A DNA stretch of 64,000 bases from Sphingopyxis sp. JAI108 (lineage in GTDB: Bacteria; Pseudomonadota; Alphaproteobacteria; Sphingomonadales; Sphingomonadaceae). The stretch is taken from contig NZ_JACCCJ010000001.1 of the NCBI RefSeq assembly GCF_013410105.1, positions 558,001 to 622,000 of the forward strand, in the 5' to 3' direction. The position numbers were made by a program, and so were the translations under genes. The notes below the pieces were generated by a model. The model did not search any database and was not told the origin of the DNA. It was given only the letters and a program-made list of their open reading frames with translations. Shown in pieces: positions 29,510-41,336 of the stretch (position 1 is its first letter; each line of letters opens with the position of its first letter).

Positions 29510-31177
29510 GTGCTGACCGCTTTGTCCATCGCCAATATCGTTCTGATCGAACGGCTCGACCTTGAATTCGAGGCGGGGCTCGGCGTGCTCACCGGCGAAA
29601 CGGGGGCGGGCAAATCGATCCTGCTCGACGCGCTCGGGCTCGCGCTCGGCGCGCGCGCCGACAGCGCGCTGGTGCGGCAGGGCAGCGACAAGGCGCAGGT
29701 GACCGCGAGCTTCGCGCCGCCCACGGCGGATACGCCGCTTGCGGCGCTGCTTGCCGATAACGAGATCGCGCTGGAGGCGGGCGAACCGCTGCTGATCCGC
29801 CGCACGTTGAAGGCCGATGGCGGCAGCCGCGCCTTCCTGAACGACCAGCCCTGTTCGGCCGCCCTGCTGCGCGAGGTGGGCGGGCATCTGGTCGAAATCC
29901 ACGGCCAGCATGACGATCGCGGGCTGCTCGCGCCCGCAGGACATCGCGTGCTGCTCGACGTCTATGCGCGTGCCGACACGCGCGCCGTCGCCGCGGCGCA
30001 TGCCGCGTGGCGCGCCGCCGAGGAGCAGCTTGCCGCCGCCCGCGCCGCCATCTCCGCAGCCGAACGAGACCGTGAGTGGCTCGCGCATTGCGTCACCGAA
30101 TTGCAGGCGCTTGGCTCCCAGCCCGGCGAGGAAGCCGAACTCGCCGAAGCGCGCGCCGCGATGCAGAAGGGCGAGCGGCTGGCCGGCGATCTCGGCGCGA
30201 TCATGGAAGCGTTCGAGGGCAGCGATAGCGGTCCCGCGCAGTTGCGCGCGGCGGCGCGGCGGCTCGACCGGCTCGCGGGCGATCATCCGCTGCTCGCCGA
30301 GGCGCTCGCAGGGCTCGATCGCGCGATCATCGAGGCCGATGAGGCGGAGGGCAAGCTGCACGAAGCGGCGCGTGCGATGGAATATGACCCCGAACGGCTT
30401 GAGGCGACCGAGACGCGATTGTTCGAATTGCGTGCGATGGCGCGCAAGCATAATGTTCAGCCCGACGAGCTTGCAGAATTGACGGGTACGCTCGCCGCGC
30501 GGCTCGACGCGATCGAGGGCGGCAGCGCCGGGCTCGCGAAGCTCGAAGCCGCCGTCGCCGAGACGGCATCGGCCTATACCCATGCCGCGACAGCCCTTTC
30601 CGACCAGCGCGCGAAGGCGGCCATCCGTCTCGACACCGCGGTCGCGGGCGAACTCGTGCCGCTCAAGCTCGACGCCGCGCGCTTCCAGACGCTCATCGAA
30701 CGGCTTCCCGCCGACCGCTGGGGGCCAGAGGGCATGGACCGCGTCGAATTCCTCATCTCGACCAATCCCGGCGCGCCCTTCGCGCCGCTCGCAAAAATTG
30801 CCTCGGGCGGCGAACTCTCGCGCTTCATCCTCGCGCTGAAGGTCGCGCTCGCCGAAGAGGGCGGGGCCGGCACGATCATCTTCGACGAGATCGACCGGGG
30901 CGTCGGCGGCGCGGTGGCGAGCGCGATCGGCGAGCGGTTGGCAAGGCTGGCAGGCGCGGGCAAGCAATTGCTCGCGGTGACGCACTCGCCCCAGGTTGCG
31001 GCAAAGGGCGCCGCGCATTTCATCATCGCCAAATCGAGCGAGGGGGTGGTCACTCGCACCAGCGTCCACGCGCTCGACGAACCGGGCCGCCGCGAAGAGA
31101 TCGCGCGGATGCTGTCGGGGGCCGAGGTGACCGACGAGGCACGCGCGCAGGCGGAGCGGTTGCTGGAGGTGGTGTGA
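29510..31177 (+). CDS. recN: DNA repair protein RecN
   Basis: RecN is an SMC-like ATPase acting in double-strand break repair. The 555-residue product has Walker A GETGAGKS at 29-36 and FLNDQPCSAALLREVGGHLV with the EIHGQHD motif. A coiled-coil region lies at about 155-365, then the ABC signature ASGGELSRFILALK and the Walker B TIIFDEIDRGVGG. The start is a GTG at 29510 with AAGGA ten bases upstream. The stop overlaps the region of the next gene start. Confidence 0.96.
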   Translation: MLTALSIANIVLIERLDLEFEAGLGVLTGETGAGKSILLDALGLALGARADSALVRQGSDKAQVTASFAPPTADTPLAALLADNEIALEAGEPLLIRRTLKADGGSRAFLNDQPCSAALLREVGGHLVEIHGQHDDRGLLAPAGHRVLLDVYARADTRAVAAAHAAWRAAEEQLAAARAAISAAERDREWLAHCVTELQALGSQPGEEAELAEARAAMQKGERLAGDLGAIMEAFEGSDSGPAQLRAAARRLDRLAGDHPLLAEALAGLDRAIIEADEAEGKLHEAARAMEYDPERLEATETRLFELRAMARKHNVQPDELAELTGTLAARLDAIEGGSAGLAKLEAAVAETASAYTHAATALSDQRAKAAIRLDTAVAGELVPLKLDAARFQTLIERLPADRWGPEGMDRVEFLISTNPGAPFAPLAKIASGGELSRFILALKVALAEEGGAGTIIFDEIDRGVGGAVASAIGERLARLAGAGKQLLAVTHSPQVAAKGAAHFIIAKSSEGVVTRTSVHALDEPGRREEIARMLSGAEVTDEARAQAERLLEVV

Positions 31178-31194
31178 TGCAATGGAGGCGGCGA

Positions 31195-31854
31195 ATGAAC
31201 CTCGGAATTTTGGCAGTGGTTGCTGCGATACTCGTCGTGGGCCTGTTCTTTGCCGTTCAAAATGGCCGGGCAAGGTCTTTGGATGTTCCATCGACATCGA
31301 CGAATTGGTCTGGAGACAGTGCTGGGCAAGAGGCCGAATTTTGGAGTGTCATTGAAGCCACAAACCCTGCGCACAGGGGTGATCAGCGGCAGCTCGCCGA
31401 ACTGCGACGGCGGCTCGATACGCTGTCGACCCCCGATCTCGAAAGCTTCATTCGCGTCAATGATCGCCTTATGGCGCAGAGCTACAACTGGGATTTGTGG
31501 GGCGCAGCCTATGTCGCGCAAGGAGGTGCCAGTGACGACGCCTTTGAGGACTTTCGCAAATGGCTCATTTCAAATGGCAAGAGTGTCTTTGAACAGGTAT
31601 CGGCTGACCCGGACAGTCTGGCCGACATCATCCCTGCCGGTTACGAGGGCGATGCTAGTTTCGAAGAGTTTTCCTATCTTTTTGCCGATATCTGGACCGA
31701 ACGAACGGGTAAGCCGATAACCGACCTGCCCAAGGAAAAGGGATCACTCTATCCGTCGGAGCCAAACGGCGAGCCATTCGTTGAGGATCCAGAGCAGTTG
31801 TCCGCACGCTATCCGAAGCTTTGGGCGAGATTTGGTGAGGACCCCTTGCAATGA
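31195..31854 (+). CDS. Membrane-anchored DUF4240-like protein
   Basis: The 219-residue product has an N-terminal membrane helix (MNLGILAVVAAILVVGLFFAV) and then a DUF4240-like domain. That domain shows EAEFWSVIEATNP, the SYNWDLWGAAYVAQGGASDD segment and FEDFRKWLISNGKSVFE, followed by ADPDSLADI. The family function is unknown. Start 31195 was chosen because GGAGG precedes it by six bases, although in-frame codons exist at 31174 and 31177. Third positions and composition are less GC-rich than in the flanking recN and acetyltransferase genes, which suggests more recent acquisition. It separates recN from ligA. Confidence 0.8.
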   Translation: MNLGILAVVAAILVVGLFFAVQNGRARSLDVPSTSTNWSGDSAGQEAEFWSVIEATNPAHRGDQRQLAELRRRLDTLSTPDLESFIRVNDRLMAQSYNWDLWGAAYVAQGGASDDAFEDFRKWLISNGKSVFEQVSADPDSLADIIPAGYEGDASFEEFSYLFADIWTERTGKPITDLPKEKGSLYPSEPNGEPFVEDPEQLSARYPKLWARFGEDPLQ

Positions 31855-31867
31855 TCGCCGGGGCGGC

Positions 31868-32550
31868 ATGACAGCGTCGCACCCCCTCGACCGCCCGGTC
31901 TGGTCGATGCTCACCGGCCGGCAGGCGCATCTCGCCGAGGGCGATGCGCGCGCGATGCGGATCGATCGGGGGTATGGCGTCTTCGGGGCCGCCGCCGACG
32001 CTGGCGATGATGCGCAGGCGGCGCTCGCGGCACTGGTGCCCGCCGATGGCGAATTGTGGATCGTCGAGGGCGCACCGTGGCCGCTGCCCCCCGGCACGCG
32101 CGGGGTGAAGCGGGCGGTGCTCGCGCAGATGGTCGCCGATGGCGCGGCGCCCCCGGCGCGTCCGGGCGAACCCGCGATCATCGCGCTCGGCGATGGCGAC
32201 GCCCCCGAAATGGCGGCGCTCGCCGACCATGCCCGGCCGGGGCCGTGGGGGCCGAAAACGCATCGCTACGGCCCTTTCTTCGGCATTCGCGAAGAGGGGC
32301 GCCTGCTCGCGATGGCCGGGCAAAGAATCCTCGTGCCCGGCATGGCCGAGGTCAGCGGCGTCGCGACATGGGCGGATTGCCGCGGACGCGGGCTCGCGCG
32401 CACGCTGATCGGCCATGTCATGCGCCAGATGGTCGCGCGCGGCGAGACGCCCTTCCTGCACAGCTACGCCGACAATGCGGGCGCGATCGGGCTTTATGAA
32501 TCGCTCGGCTTTCGCATCCGGCGCGAGGTGCATGTGCTGGCGATCGCGAA

Positions 32551-32554
<4 letters not shown>
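31868..32554 (+). CDS. GNAT family acetyltransferase (FR47-like)
   Basis: The 228-residue product ends with a GNAT domain: RYGPFFGIREEGRLLAMAG, EVSGVATWADCRGRGLARTL (the acetyl-CoA loop R-G-R-G-L-A) and ADNAGAIGLYESLGFRIRRE, which are hallmarks of FR47-like acetyltransferases. The N-terminal half is a more variable substrate domain. It starts 13 bases after the DUF4240-like gene, and its stop overlaps the next start as ATGA, so it is in the recN-ligA operon. Substrate unknown. Confidence 0.9.
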
Positions 32555-35087
<2,533 letters not shown>

Positions 35088-35108
35088 CTTATCGGTCAGT
35101 TCTCTTCG

Positions 35109-35178
35109 TCACCCCGGACTTTATCCGGGGTCCATGACGCCGGGGCAGGAATGGATGCCGGATCAAGTCCGGCATGAC
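35109..35178. repeat. Dispersed double-hairpin repeat
   Basis: Two hairpins stand back to back: CCCCGGACTTTATCCGGGG and GCCGGATCAAGTCCGGC, each flanked by GTCA/TGAC ends (GTCACC at the left, ATGAC at the right). They lie in the 153-base gap after ligA. The style matches short repeats scattered in alphaproteobacterial genomes; I see one copy in this window. Confidence 0.65.
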
Positions 35179-35240
35179 GAAGGTTGAAAATGGTGCGCGC
35201 CGTCACAGACCGCGCGGCCGAAATGCTGTGAGGGGCCAAC

Positions 35241-36410
35241 ATGGCGAAGCGTGATTATCTGAACAATCTGATGCGCGACCTCGAATCGCATACCGAGGTG
35301 CGGCGCTTCGGCAGCGGATGGCTTTCGGGCTTTTTCGGACTACTCTTCGCGATCGCGGGCCTTTTCATGGTCGTCGCGCTGCGCTTCCCGGACTGGTTCG
35401 CGACCCCCGAGTTGGAAATCGTCAAGCATTGGGGCGGCTTCCGCGGCCTCGTCCACGCGACACTTCTGATCAGCTACGGCCTCTCCTTGCTCAGCCTGCT
35501 GCTGCGCCCGCGCAAGGTGCTCGGCCTCACCGCGCTGATGATCGGGCTCGCGGCGATTCTCATCGGCGGAGCGAACGTCCAGCCGCAGGAAACGCGCGAC
35601 TGGGGCATTTTCTTCGGGCTAGACTTTTTCGTCGTGAACCTGCTCGTCACCGGCTTCATGTTCGCGCCATTGGAGCGCGCCTTCCCGCATCGCCGGACAC
35701 AGCGATTGTTCCGCACCGAATGGCGCGAGGATCTTTTCTATTATCTGGTCAGCACGATGTTCGTGCAGGTGCTGGGCTTCCTCGCGCTCGCGCCGTCGAC
35801 GATCATCAACGAGAATACGAGCAATTGGGAGGCGTTCCGCGCGGGGGTCGCCTCGTTGCCGTGGATCGTCCAGTTCGTCATCGTGCTCGTCGCGTCGGAC
35901 CTGGCGCAATATTTCTTCCACCGCAGCTTCCACCGCTACCCCTTCCTCTGGGGTTTCCATGCGGTGCACCACAGCGCCAAGTCGATGGACTGGCTCGCGG
36001 GATCGCGGATGCACTTCGCCGAGATCATCCTCTTGCGCTCGATCACATCGCTGCCGCTCTTCACGCTCGGCTTCGCGCCGTCGGTGATGCAGGCCTATAT
36101 CGGCTTCGTCTATGTGTGGTCGTCGCTGCTCCACGCCAATGTCGGGGGCAATTTCAACCGGCTCGGCCACTGGATCGCGACCCCGCGTTTCCACCACTGG
36201 CACCATGGGCTCGAACGCGAGGCGTTCGACGTCAATTTCGCGATCCATTTCCCGTGGATCGACAAATTGTTCGGCACCTTTCATCTGCCCAAGGACCGCT
36301 GGCCCGAAAATTACGGCATCCCCGAGGATGTCCCGCGCAGCTATTGGGGCCAGTTCCTCTATCCCTGGACGCGCACGGGCAAGAAGACCGACGAGACGCC
36401 CGCGGAATAA
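35241..36410 (+). CDS. Fatty acid hydroxylase/sterol desaturase family protein
   Basis: These membrane di-iron enzymes hydroxylate or desaturate lipids. The 389-residue product has several hydrophobic helices (about 30-60, 75-105, 125-145, 165-220, 255-290). The histidine clusters expected for the metal site are HRSFHRYPFLW, GFHAVHHSAKSMD and PRFHHWHHGLER. The ending has the IDKLFGTFHLP segment usual in this family. It stands alone between two dispersed repeats. The lipid substrate (fatty acid, carotenoid or hopanoid) cannot be read from the sequence. Confidence 0.9.
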   Translation: MAKRDYLNNLMRDLESHTEVRRFGSGWLSGFFGLLFAIAGLFMVVALRFPDWFATPELEIVKHWGGFRGLVHATLLISYGLSLLSLLLRPRKVLGLTALMIGLAAILIGGANVQPQETRDWGIFFGLDFFVVNLLVTGFMFAPLERAFPHRRTQRLFRTEWREDLFYYLVSTMFVQVLGFLALAPSTIINENTSNWEAFRAGVASLPWIVQFVIVLVASDLAQYFFHRSFHRYPFLWGFHAVHHSAKSMDWLAGSRMHFAEIILLRSITSLPLFTLGFAPSVMQAYIGFVYVWSSLLHANVGGNFNRLGHWIATPRFHHWHHGLEREAFDVNFAIHFPWIDKLFGTFHLPKDRWPENYGIPEDVPRSYWGQFLYPWTRTGKKTDETPAE

Positions 36411-36415
36411 ACACT

Positions 36416-36509
36416 GTCATTGCGAGGAGCCGAAGGCGACGCGGCGATCTCCAGCTATCGGCAGCGCGTTGCCGATAGCTGGAGATTGCTTCGCTTCGCT
36501 CGCAATGAC
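36416..36509. repeat. Dispersed palindromic repeat, family A, copy 2
   Basis: The ends are GTCATTGCGAG at 36416 and CTCGCAATGAC ending at 36509. This is the most complete copy: the inside holds CTCCAGCTATCGGCA paired with TGCCGATAGCTGGAG around a six-base loop, so nearly the whole element can fold as one long hairpin. Confidence 0.88.
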
Positions 36510-36569
36510 GACCGGGTTGAGTAGCATGTCCGCTTGTCAGTCGGCGCCGCACCTCATAAGGCGCCTTCC

Positions 36570-36962
36570 GTGAGCCTGCTCGCCGCCTTTCGCCGTCCCG
36601 GCATCCTGCTGCTTTTACCGCTGCTGCTTGCACTGGCCGCGCGGGTGCTCGTTGCGCCGGGCTGGATGATCGAAAGCGATGCGGGCGGGTCGATCACCGT
36701 GCGTATCTGTTCGGACCCGGGCAACCCCGGCGGCACCGTGACGATCCCGCTCGAGAAGGCGGGCAGCCACGACGCGGGCGAAACGCAGCAGCATTGCCCG
36801 TGGGGCGCGCTCGCCAATGCGCCGATTGTTCCCGACGTGCCGGTGCTGGCTGCCGCGCCGATGATTGCCGAGATGGTCCCTGTCGCGGTTCGCTCGCTCG
36901 GCTTTGCGCCGGGGATCGCCTCGCCGCTCCCGCCGAGTACCGGCCCCCCCGCCTTCGCCTGA
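36570..36962 (+). CDS. DUF2946-like small exported protein
   Basis: The 130-residue product has one hydrophobic segment near the N-terminus (GILLLLPLLLALAARVLV). It is followed by VRICSDPG and a Gly/His region with HDAGETQQHCPWG, then an Ala/Pro-rich hydrophobic tail. The Cys-His-His-Cys pattern and its place directly before a TonB receptor resemble DUF2946 proteins found in metal-related loci; the match is tentative. The start is uncertain: GTG 36570 has a weak AAGG upstream, and TTG at 36534 is the alternative. Confidence 0.65.
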   Translation: MSLLAAFRRPGILLLLPLLLALAARVLVAPGWMIESDAGGSITVRICSDPGNPGGTVTIPLEKAGSHDAGETQQHCPWGALANAPIVPDVPVLAAAPMIAEMVPVAVRSLGFAPGIASPLPPSTGPPAFA

Positions 36963-37031
36963 TCCAGATCGACCGGCTGTCCGCGCGTTCGCGTGGTGCG
37001 GTCCGTGACTGCATCCAGCGAAGGAAAAATT

Positions 37032-39041
37032 ATGAAAACCCGCATCCATGGCGCGGCGCCGTTGCTGGCGCTCGCAACCTGTCTTGCCGCCCCCTCCGTC
37101 CGTGCCGAAGAGGCCGATTCGACCATCATCGTAACCGCGCCGGCCGCCACTGACGCCGCCGAGGAGCGCGCCGGCCGCACGCCCGGCGGCACCGACGTCG
37201 TCTCTTACGAAGATTATGCCGACAAATCGGTCGTCTCGCTCCGCGACACGCTCGCCTTCTCGCCCGGCGTCTATCTCCAGCCGCGCTACGGGCAGGAGGT
37301 GCGCCTTTCGATCCGCGGTTCGGGCCTGTCGCGCGGCTTCCACATGCGCGGGCTCACGCTTTTGCAGGACGGCGTGCCGATCAACCTCGCCGATGACAAT
37401 GGCGATTTCCAGGAACTCGAACCGATCTTCTTCGACCATCTCGAAGTCTATCGCGGCGCGAATGCGCTGCGCTTCGGATCGGGAACGCTGGGCGGCGCGA
37501 TCAACGGGGTGACCCCGACGGGGCGCACCGCGCAGGGCCTCTACATGCGCGCCGACGTTGGTAGCTTCGACAGTTTGCGCGGGCTCGTCTCGGCCGGCGT
37601 CGCGAGCGACCGCGTCGACGCGTGGGGCGCGATTGGCGCTGACACGTCGGACGGCGACCGCGACCATGCCAAGCGGCGCAGCCTGCGGTTTCAGGGAAAT
37701 GTCGGGCTGAAGCTGAGCGATGTGGTGAGCACGCGCTTCTATGCCAGCATCAACAATATCGACCAGCAGCTGCCGGGCGCGCTGACGATGGCCGAGGCGC
37801 TGTCGACCCCGCGCAAGGCCAATGCGGGCGCCGTCGCGGGCGATCAGGGACGCGACATCGACTCGCTGCGTCTCCAGAACCGCACGACCTTCGATTGGGG
37901 TGCGCTAACCCTCGACGTCGGCGGCTTCGTCAATGCGAAGTCGCTCCACCATCCGATCTTTCAGCTCATCGACCAGAAGTCGGTCGACGTCGGCGGCTTC
38001 TTCCGCGCCGACTATGCGACCGGCCCGGTCGAGGTGACCTTCGGCGGAGAAATGCGGCGCGGCAACACCGACGCGCGCCAGTTCGTCAACAATGGCGGAC
38101 GTCGCGGCGCGCGGACCTTCGACGCCGACCAGAAGGCGCAGACCGCGACGCTCTATAGCGAAGTCCGGGTGCGGCCGGTCGAGGCGCTGACCTTGGTCGC
38201 GGGCGGCGTCTACGCCGACGGCTGGCGCCAGCGCCAAGTAAATTTCTCGGTCGCTCCCGCGACCGACGGCCGGGTCGACTTCGACGCCTTCTCGCCCAAA
38301 TTCGGCCTGCTGTTCGAACCCGCCGCCGATATCCAGTTCTTCGCCAACTACAGCCGCTCGGCCGAATTCCCGGGCTTCGGCGAGGTGTTCCAGACGATCG
38401 GCACCCCGCCCGTCAGCACCGTCGTGTCGGACATCCGCCCGCAGCGCGCCTGGACCGCCGAAATCGGCACGCGCGGCAAGCGAGGTTTCGCAAGCTGGGA
38501 CGTCGCGCTCTATCGCTCGACGCTGAAGGGCGAGCTTCTCCAGTTCACGACGAACAGCAATATTCCGGCGGCAACCTTCAACGCCGACCGCACGCTGCAT
38601 CAGGGCGTCGAGGCGGGGCTGGATCTCGCGCCGACCGGCTGGCTGCGCCTGCGGCAAGTCTATACCTACAGCGACTTTCGCTTCCGGGACGACAGCCAGT
38701 TCGGGGACAACCGCCTGCCGGTGGTGCCGAAGCATGTCTATCGCGCCGAGCTGCGCCTCGGCACCGACGCGCTGCACATCGCGCCGAACCTCGAATGGGT
38801 GCCGGACGGTCCCTTCGCCGATTACCGCAATCAGGTGCGTACTTCGGGCTATGCGCTGATCGGGATCACGGGCGGGGCGCCGATCGCCGAAGGTGTCGAC
38901 GCTTTCGTCGACATCCGCAACATCACGGGCAAAAAGGCGATCGGCGACATCAGCGCGGCGATTACGGTCACCGACACCTCGGCGATCTATTACCCCGTCG
39001 AACGCCGCGCGGTTTCCGCCGGCATCCGCGCGCGCTTCTAA
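37032..39041 (+). CDS. TonB-dependent outer membrane receptor
   Basis: TonB receptors import scarce ligands such as chelated metals across the outer membrane. The 669-residue product has a signal peptide (HGAAPLLALATCLAAPSVRA) and a TonB box-like STIIVTAPA near residue 31. A plug domain (about 55-165, with VRLSIRGSGLSRGFHMRGLT and LEVYRGANALRFGSGTLGG) leads to a beta-barrel that ends in the required aromatic ARF. An AAGGAAAAA site precedes ATG 37032. Neighbours (DUF2946-like and PepSY) suggest a metal complex as ligand; iron or copper are both possible. Confidence 0.92.
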   Translation: MKTRIHGAAPLLALATCLAAPSVRAEEADSTIIVTAPAATDAAEERAGRTPGGTDVVSYEDYADKSVVSLRDTLAFSPGVYLQPRYGQEVRLSIRGSGLSRGFHMRGLTLLQDGVPINLADDNGDFQELEPIFFDHLEVYRGANALRFGSGTLGGAINGVTPTGRTAQGLYMRADVGSFDSLRGLVSAGVASDRVDAWGAIGADTSDGDRDHAKRRSLRFQGNVGLKLSDVVSTRFYASINNIDQQLPGALTMAEALSTPRKANAGAVAGDQGRDIDSLRLQNRTTFDWGALTLDVGGFVNAKSLHHPIFQLIDQKSVDVGGFFRADYATGPVEVTFGGEMRRGNTDARQFVNNGGRRGARTFDADQKAQTATLYSEVRVRPVEALTLVAGGVYADGWRQRQVNFSVAPATDGRVDFDAFSPKFGLLFEPAADIQFFANYSRSAEFPGFGEVFQTIGTPPVSTVVSDIRPQRAWTAEIGTRGKRGFASWDVALYRSTLKGELLQFTTNSNIPAATFNADRTLHQGVEAGLDLAPTGWLRLRQVYTYSDFRFRDDSQFGDNRLPVVPKHVYRAELRLGTDALHIAPNLEWVPDGPFADYRNQVRTSGYALIGITGGAPIAEGVDAFVDIRNITGKKAIGDISAAITVTDTSAIYYPVERRAVSAGIRARF

Positions 39042-39052
39042 GGGGACGGGGG

Positions 39053-40399
39053 ATGACCGACAGCAACCGCGTTCCGCTCTACCGCACGATCTGGCGCTGG
39101 CATTTCTACGCCGGGCTGTTCGTCATCCCCTTCATCCTGCTCCTGTCGGTGACGGGCGCGGCCTATCTGTTCAAGCCCGATCTCGACCGGTGGGAGGAGC
39201 GGGCATGGCGCGGCTTGCCGACCGCGGGTACGGTCGACGCCGATGCGCAGGTCGCCGCCGCGCTCGCCGATTTTCCGGGCGCCAGCTTCCATTATTACCG
39301 CATCCCCGAAGCGCCCGGCGATGCCGCGGTCGTCCACCTCGGCCTGTCGAACGGGACGATGCGCGACGTCGCGGTCTCACCGCAGGGGTGCGTGATCGGA
39401 TCGGCCGATCCCGATGCGCGCATTTCGGCGTGGCTGTCGCGTATCCACGGCAGCCTGTTGATCGGGCGCGCGGGCAGCCTCATCGTCGAGCTCGCCGCAA
39501 GCTGGGCGATCGCGATGATCCTCACCGGCCTCTATCTCTGGTGGCCGCGTGGACGCGGGCTCGCAGGGGTTGCGTGGCCGCGGCTGTCGCTGGGCGGACG
39601 CATCGCGCTGCGCGATCTCCACGCGGTCACCGGCTTCTGGGTTTCGGGGCTTGCGCTGGTCCTGCTCCTCACCGCGCTGCCGTGGACCGACGTCTGGGCG
39701 AGCGGCTTTCGGGCCGTCCGCGCCGAAATGGGCTGGGTATCGGGCCTGCCGGACTGGAAAGGCGGCGCGGACCCCCATGCCGCGCACGATCATGGCGCGA
39801 TGGCGATGGCCGGCCCGATGATCCACGCTTCGCCCGCGATTCCGCTGGCGCGCATCGTCGAACGCGCGAAGGCCGAGGCCTTGCCCGCGCCCGTCATCGT
39901 CCAGCCGCCCGGCGCGCCCAATCTCTTCGGCCCGCCGAACGGCGACACATGGACGCTGACGACGCAGACGCAAAACCGGCCGCAGGTGCGCAAGGTCAGT
40001 TACGATATCGCGACCGGCGCCGAAGTCGCGCGCAGCGGCTTCGCCGACAAGCATATCATCGACCGCGTCGTGAACATGGGCATCGCGTGGCACGAAGGCC
40101 AGCTTTTCGGCCGTATCAACCAGCTGATCGGCGTCATGACCGCGCTCGCGCTGTTCACGCTCGCCGTCTCGGGCTTTCTGATGTGGCGACGCCGCAAGCC
40201 CGAGGGCACGGTAGGCGCGCCGCCGGCGGCGCGCGACCCGGCGCGGCTTCGGGGCATCACCGCGATCGTGCTGATCCTCGCTGCGCTCCTGCCGCTGCTC
40301 GCCGCCTCGCTGATCCTGTTGTGGATCGCCGAGCGGCTGGTGCTGCCGCGTCTGCCGCGCGCCGCGGGCTGGCTCGGGGTCGAACGCGCGACAGGCTAG
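39053..40399 (+). CDS. PepSY-associated TM protein with His/Met-rich loop
   Basis: The 448-residue inner-membrane protein has PepSY-TM architecture. The first helix follows YRTIWRWHFYAGLFVIPF, two more helices occur at about 145-170 and 195-215, and a last set at about 360-450. It has a periplasmic PepSY-like domain after helix 1 and another between the middle and last helices. A loop at about residues 242-258 reads HAAHDHGAMAMAGPMIH, a likely metal-binding patch. Such proteins often accompany siderophore or copper receptors and may act as reductases. It starts 11 bases after the receptor gene. Confidence 0.88.
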   Translation: MTDSNRVPLYRTIWRWHFYAGLFVIPFILLLSVTGAAYLFKPDLDRWEERAWRGLPTAGTVDADAQVAAALADFPGASFHYYRIPEAPGDAAVVHLGLSNGTMRDVAVSPQGCVIGSADPDARISAWLSRIHGSLLIGRAGSLIVELAASWAIAMILTGLYLWWPRGRGLAGVAWPRLSLGGRIALRDLHAVTGFWVSGLALVLLLTALPWTDVWASGFRAVRAEMGWVSGLPDWKGGADPHAAHDHGAMAMAGPMIHASPAIPLARIVERAKAEALPAPVIVQPPGAPNLFGPPNGDTWTLTTQTQNRPQVRKVSYDIATGAEVARSGFADKHIIDRVVNMGIAWHEGQLFGRINQLIGVMTALALFTLAVSGFLMWRRRKPEGTVGAPPAARDPARLRGITAIVLILAALLPLLAASLILLWIAERLVLPRLPRAAGWLGVERATG

Positions 40400-41268
40400 G
40401 TCAGCGGGACCGTCCTGGGCGTCACCGGCTCGGCGCCCGCGATATGCGCGTTCATATCCTTGTTCTCGGGGAAGATCGGCCACAGCAGTTGCTGCCCCAG
40501 CGTCGCGGGCGGCAGATTCTCGACGCCATAGCTCGCCGGATAATGCCGCGTGATCTTCGCCGTGCCGAACAGCACATCCCAGAAGAAGAGCAGGTTTCCG
40601 AAATTGCCCTTGTAGTTCACCGCCGGGTCGTCGGCGTGGCGGCCATGGTGCGCATGGTGCGTAGCGGGGGTGCTGATCGTGCGTTCGACGACCCACATCA
40701 GCGGCGACAGCGCCTTGATCCGGTAGAACGGCGCATCCCATGCGACATCGCTGTGCGCGCCGATGATCACCGCCATCTTGACCACCAGATAGCCCGCATA
40801 GAACCAACCGAGCCCGAGATAGACCAGCACCCCCGCGAACCAGATGCTCGGCATCATCGCATAATAGATGATGTTGTTCCTGTAGACGAGCCGCACGCTC
40901 ATATAGCGCGCGTTATGATGCGCGCGGTGGAGGTTGTAGAGCCAGGCGAAGCTGTGGCTCGCGCGGTGCCACCAATATTGCATCATGTCTTCGAAGACGA
41001 GGAAGAGCGCGAGCGCGGCGAGGAACGGCGCATTCGCCAGCGCGCCCTCATAGTGCGGAAAGAATCGATGGCCGAGCGCGCCGACGACCAGCAGGATCGT
41101 GGGCTGGGTGACGATCAGCAGCGTGAAGGTGCTGATAATCTCGATGATCCCGTCGTGACGCGACTGCTCGTCCTTGGCGAACAGCCGCGTGCGGGCGAGT
41201 TCGATCAGGCAGAAGCCGAAAAAGATCGCCGCGACGATCGCGCTCGACTGGGCGGTGGTCAGGTGCAT
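40396..41268 (-). CDS. Sterol desaturase/fatty acid hydroxylase family protein
   Basis: The 290-residue membrane protein has four or more hydrophobic helices and the di-iron histidine motifs DMMQYWWHRASHSF, LHRAHHNARYMS and THHAHHGRHAD (HxxxH, HxxHH, HxxHH patterns). ATG 41268 is supported by GGGAGA upstream. Its stop codon shares the CTAG palindrome at 40396-40399 with the stop of the convergent PepSY gene. It is divergent from the Crp/Fnr regulator with about 68 bases between starts, so regulation by that protein is plausible. The other family member in this window is at 35241. Confidence 0.9.
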   Translation of the reverse strand: MHLTTAQSSAIVAAIFFGFCLIELARTRLFAKDEQSRHDGIIEIISTFTLLIVTQPTILLVVGALGHRFFPHYEGALANAPFLAALALFLVFEDMMQYWWHRASHSFAWLYNLHRAHHNARYMSVRLVYRNNIIYYAMMPSIWFAGVLVYLGLGWFYAGYLVVKMAVIIGAHSDVAWDAPFYRIKALSPLMWVVERTISTPATHHAHHGRHADDPAVNYKGNFGNLLFFWDVLFGTAKITRHYPASYGVENLPPATLGQQLLWPIFPENKDMNAHIAGAEPVTPRTVPLT

Positions 41269-41336
41269 CCCAAATCTCCCGTTGCGGCCTCGCCGCTTGT
41301 TATTGCGCGCACCGTGCCGCAAAAGCGGTGGCAGAA

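Noticed and set aside
36534..36569. Upstream TTG start of the DUF2946-like gene
   Set aside because: It would add twelve residues that do not look like part of the family and has no ribosome binding site; the GTG at 36570 is slightly better supported.
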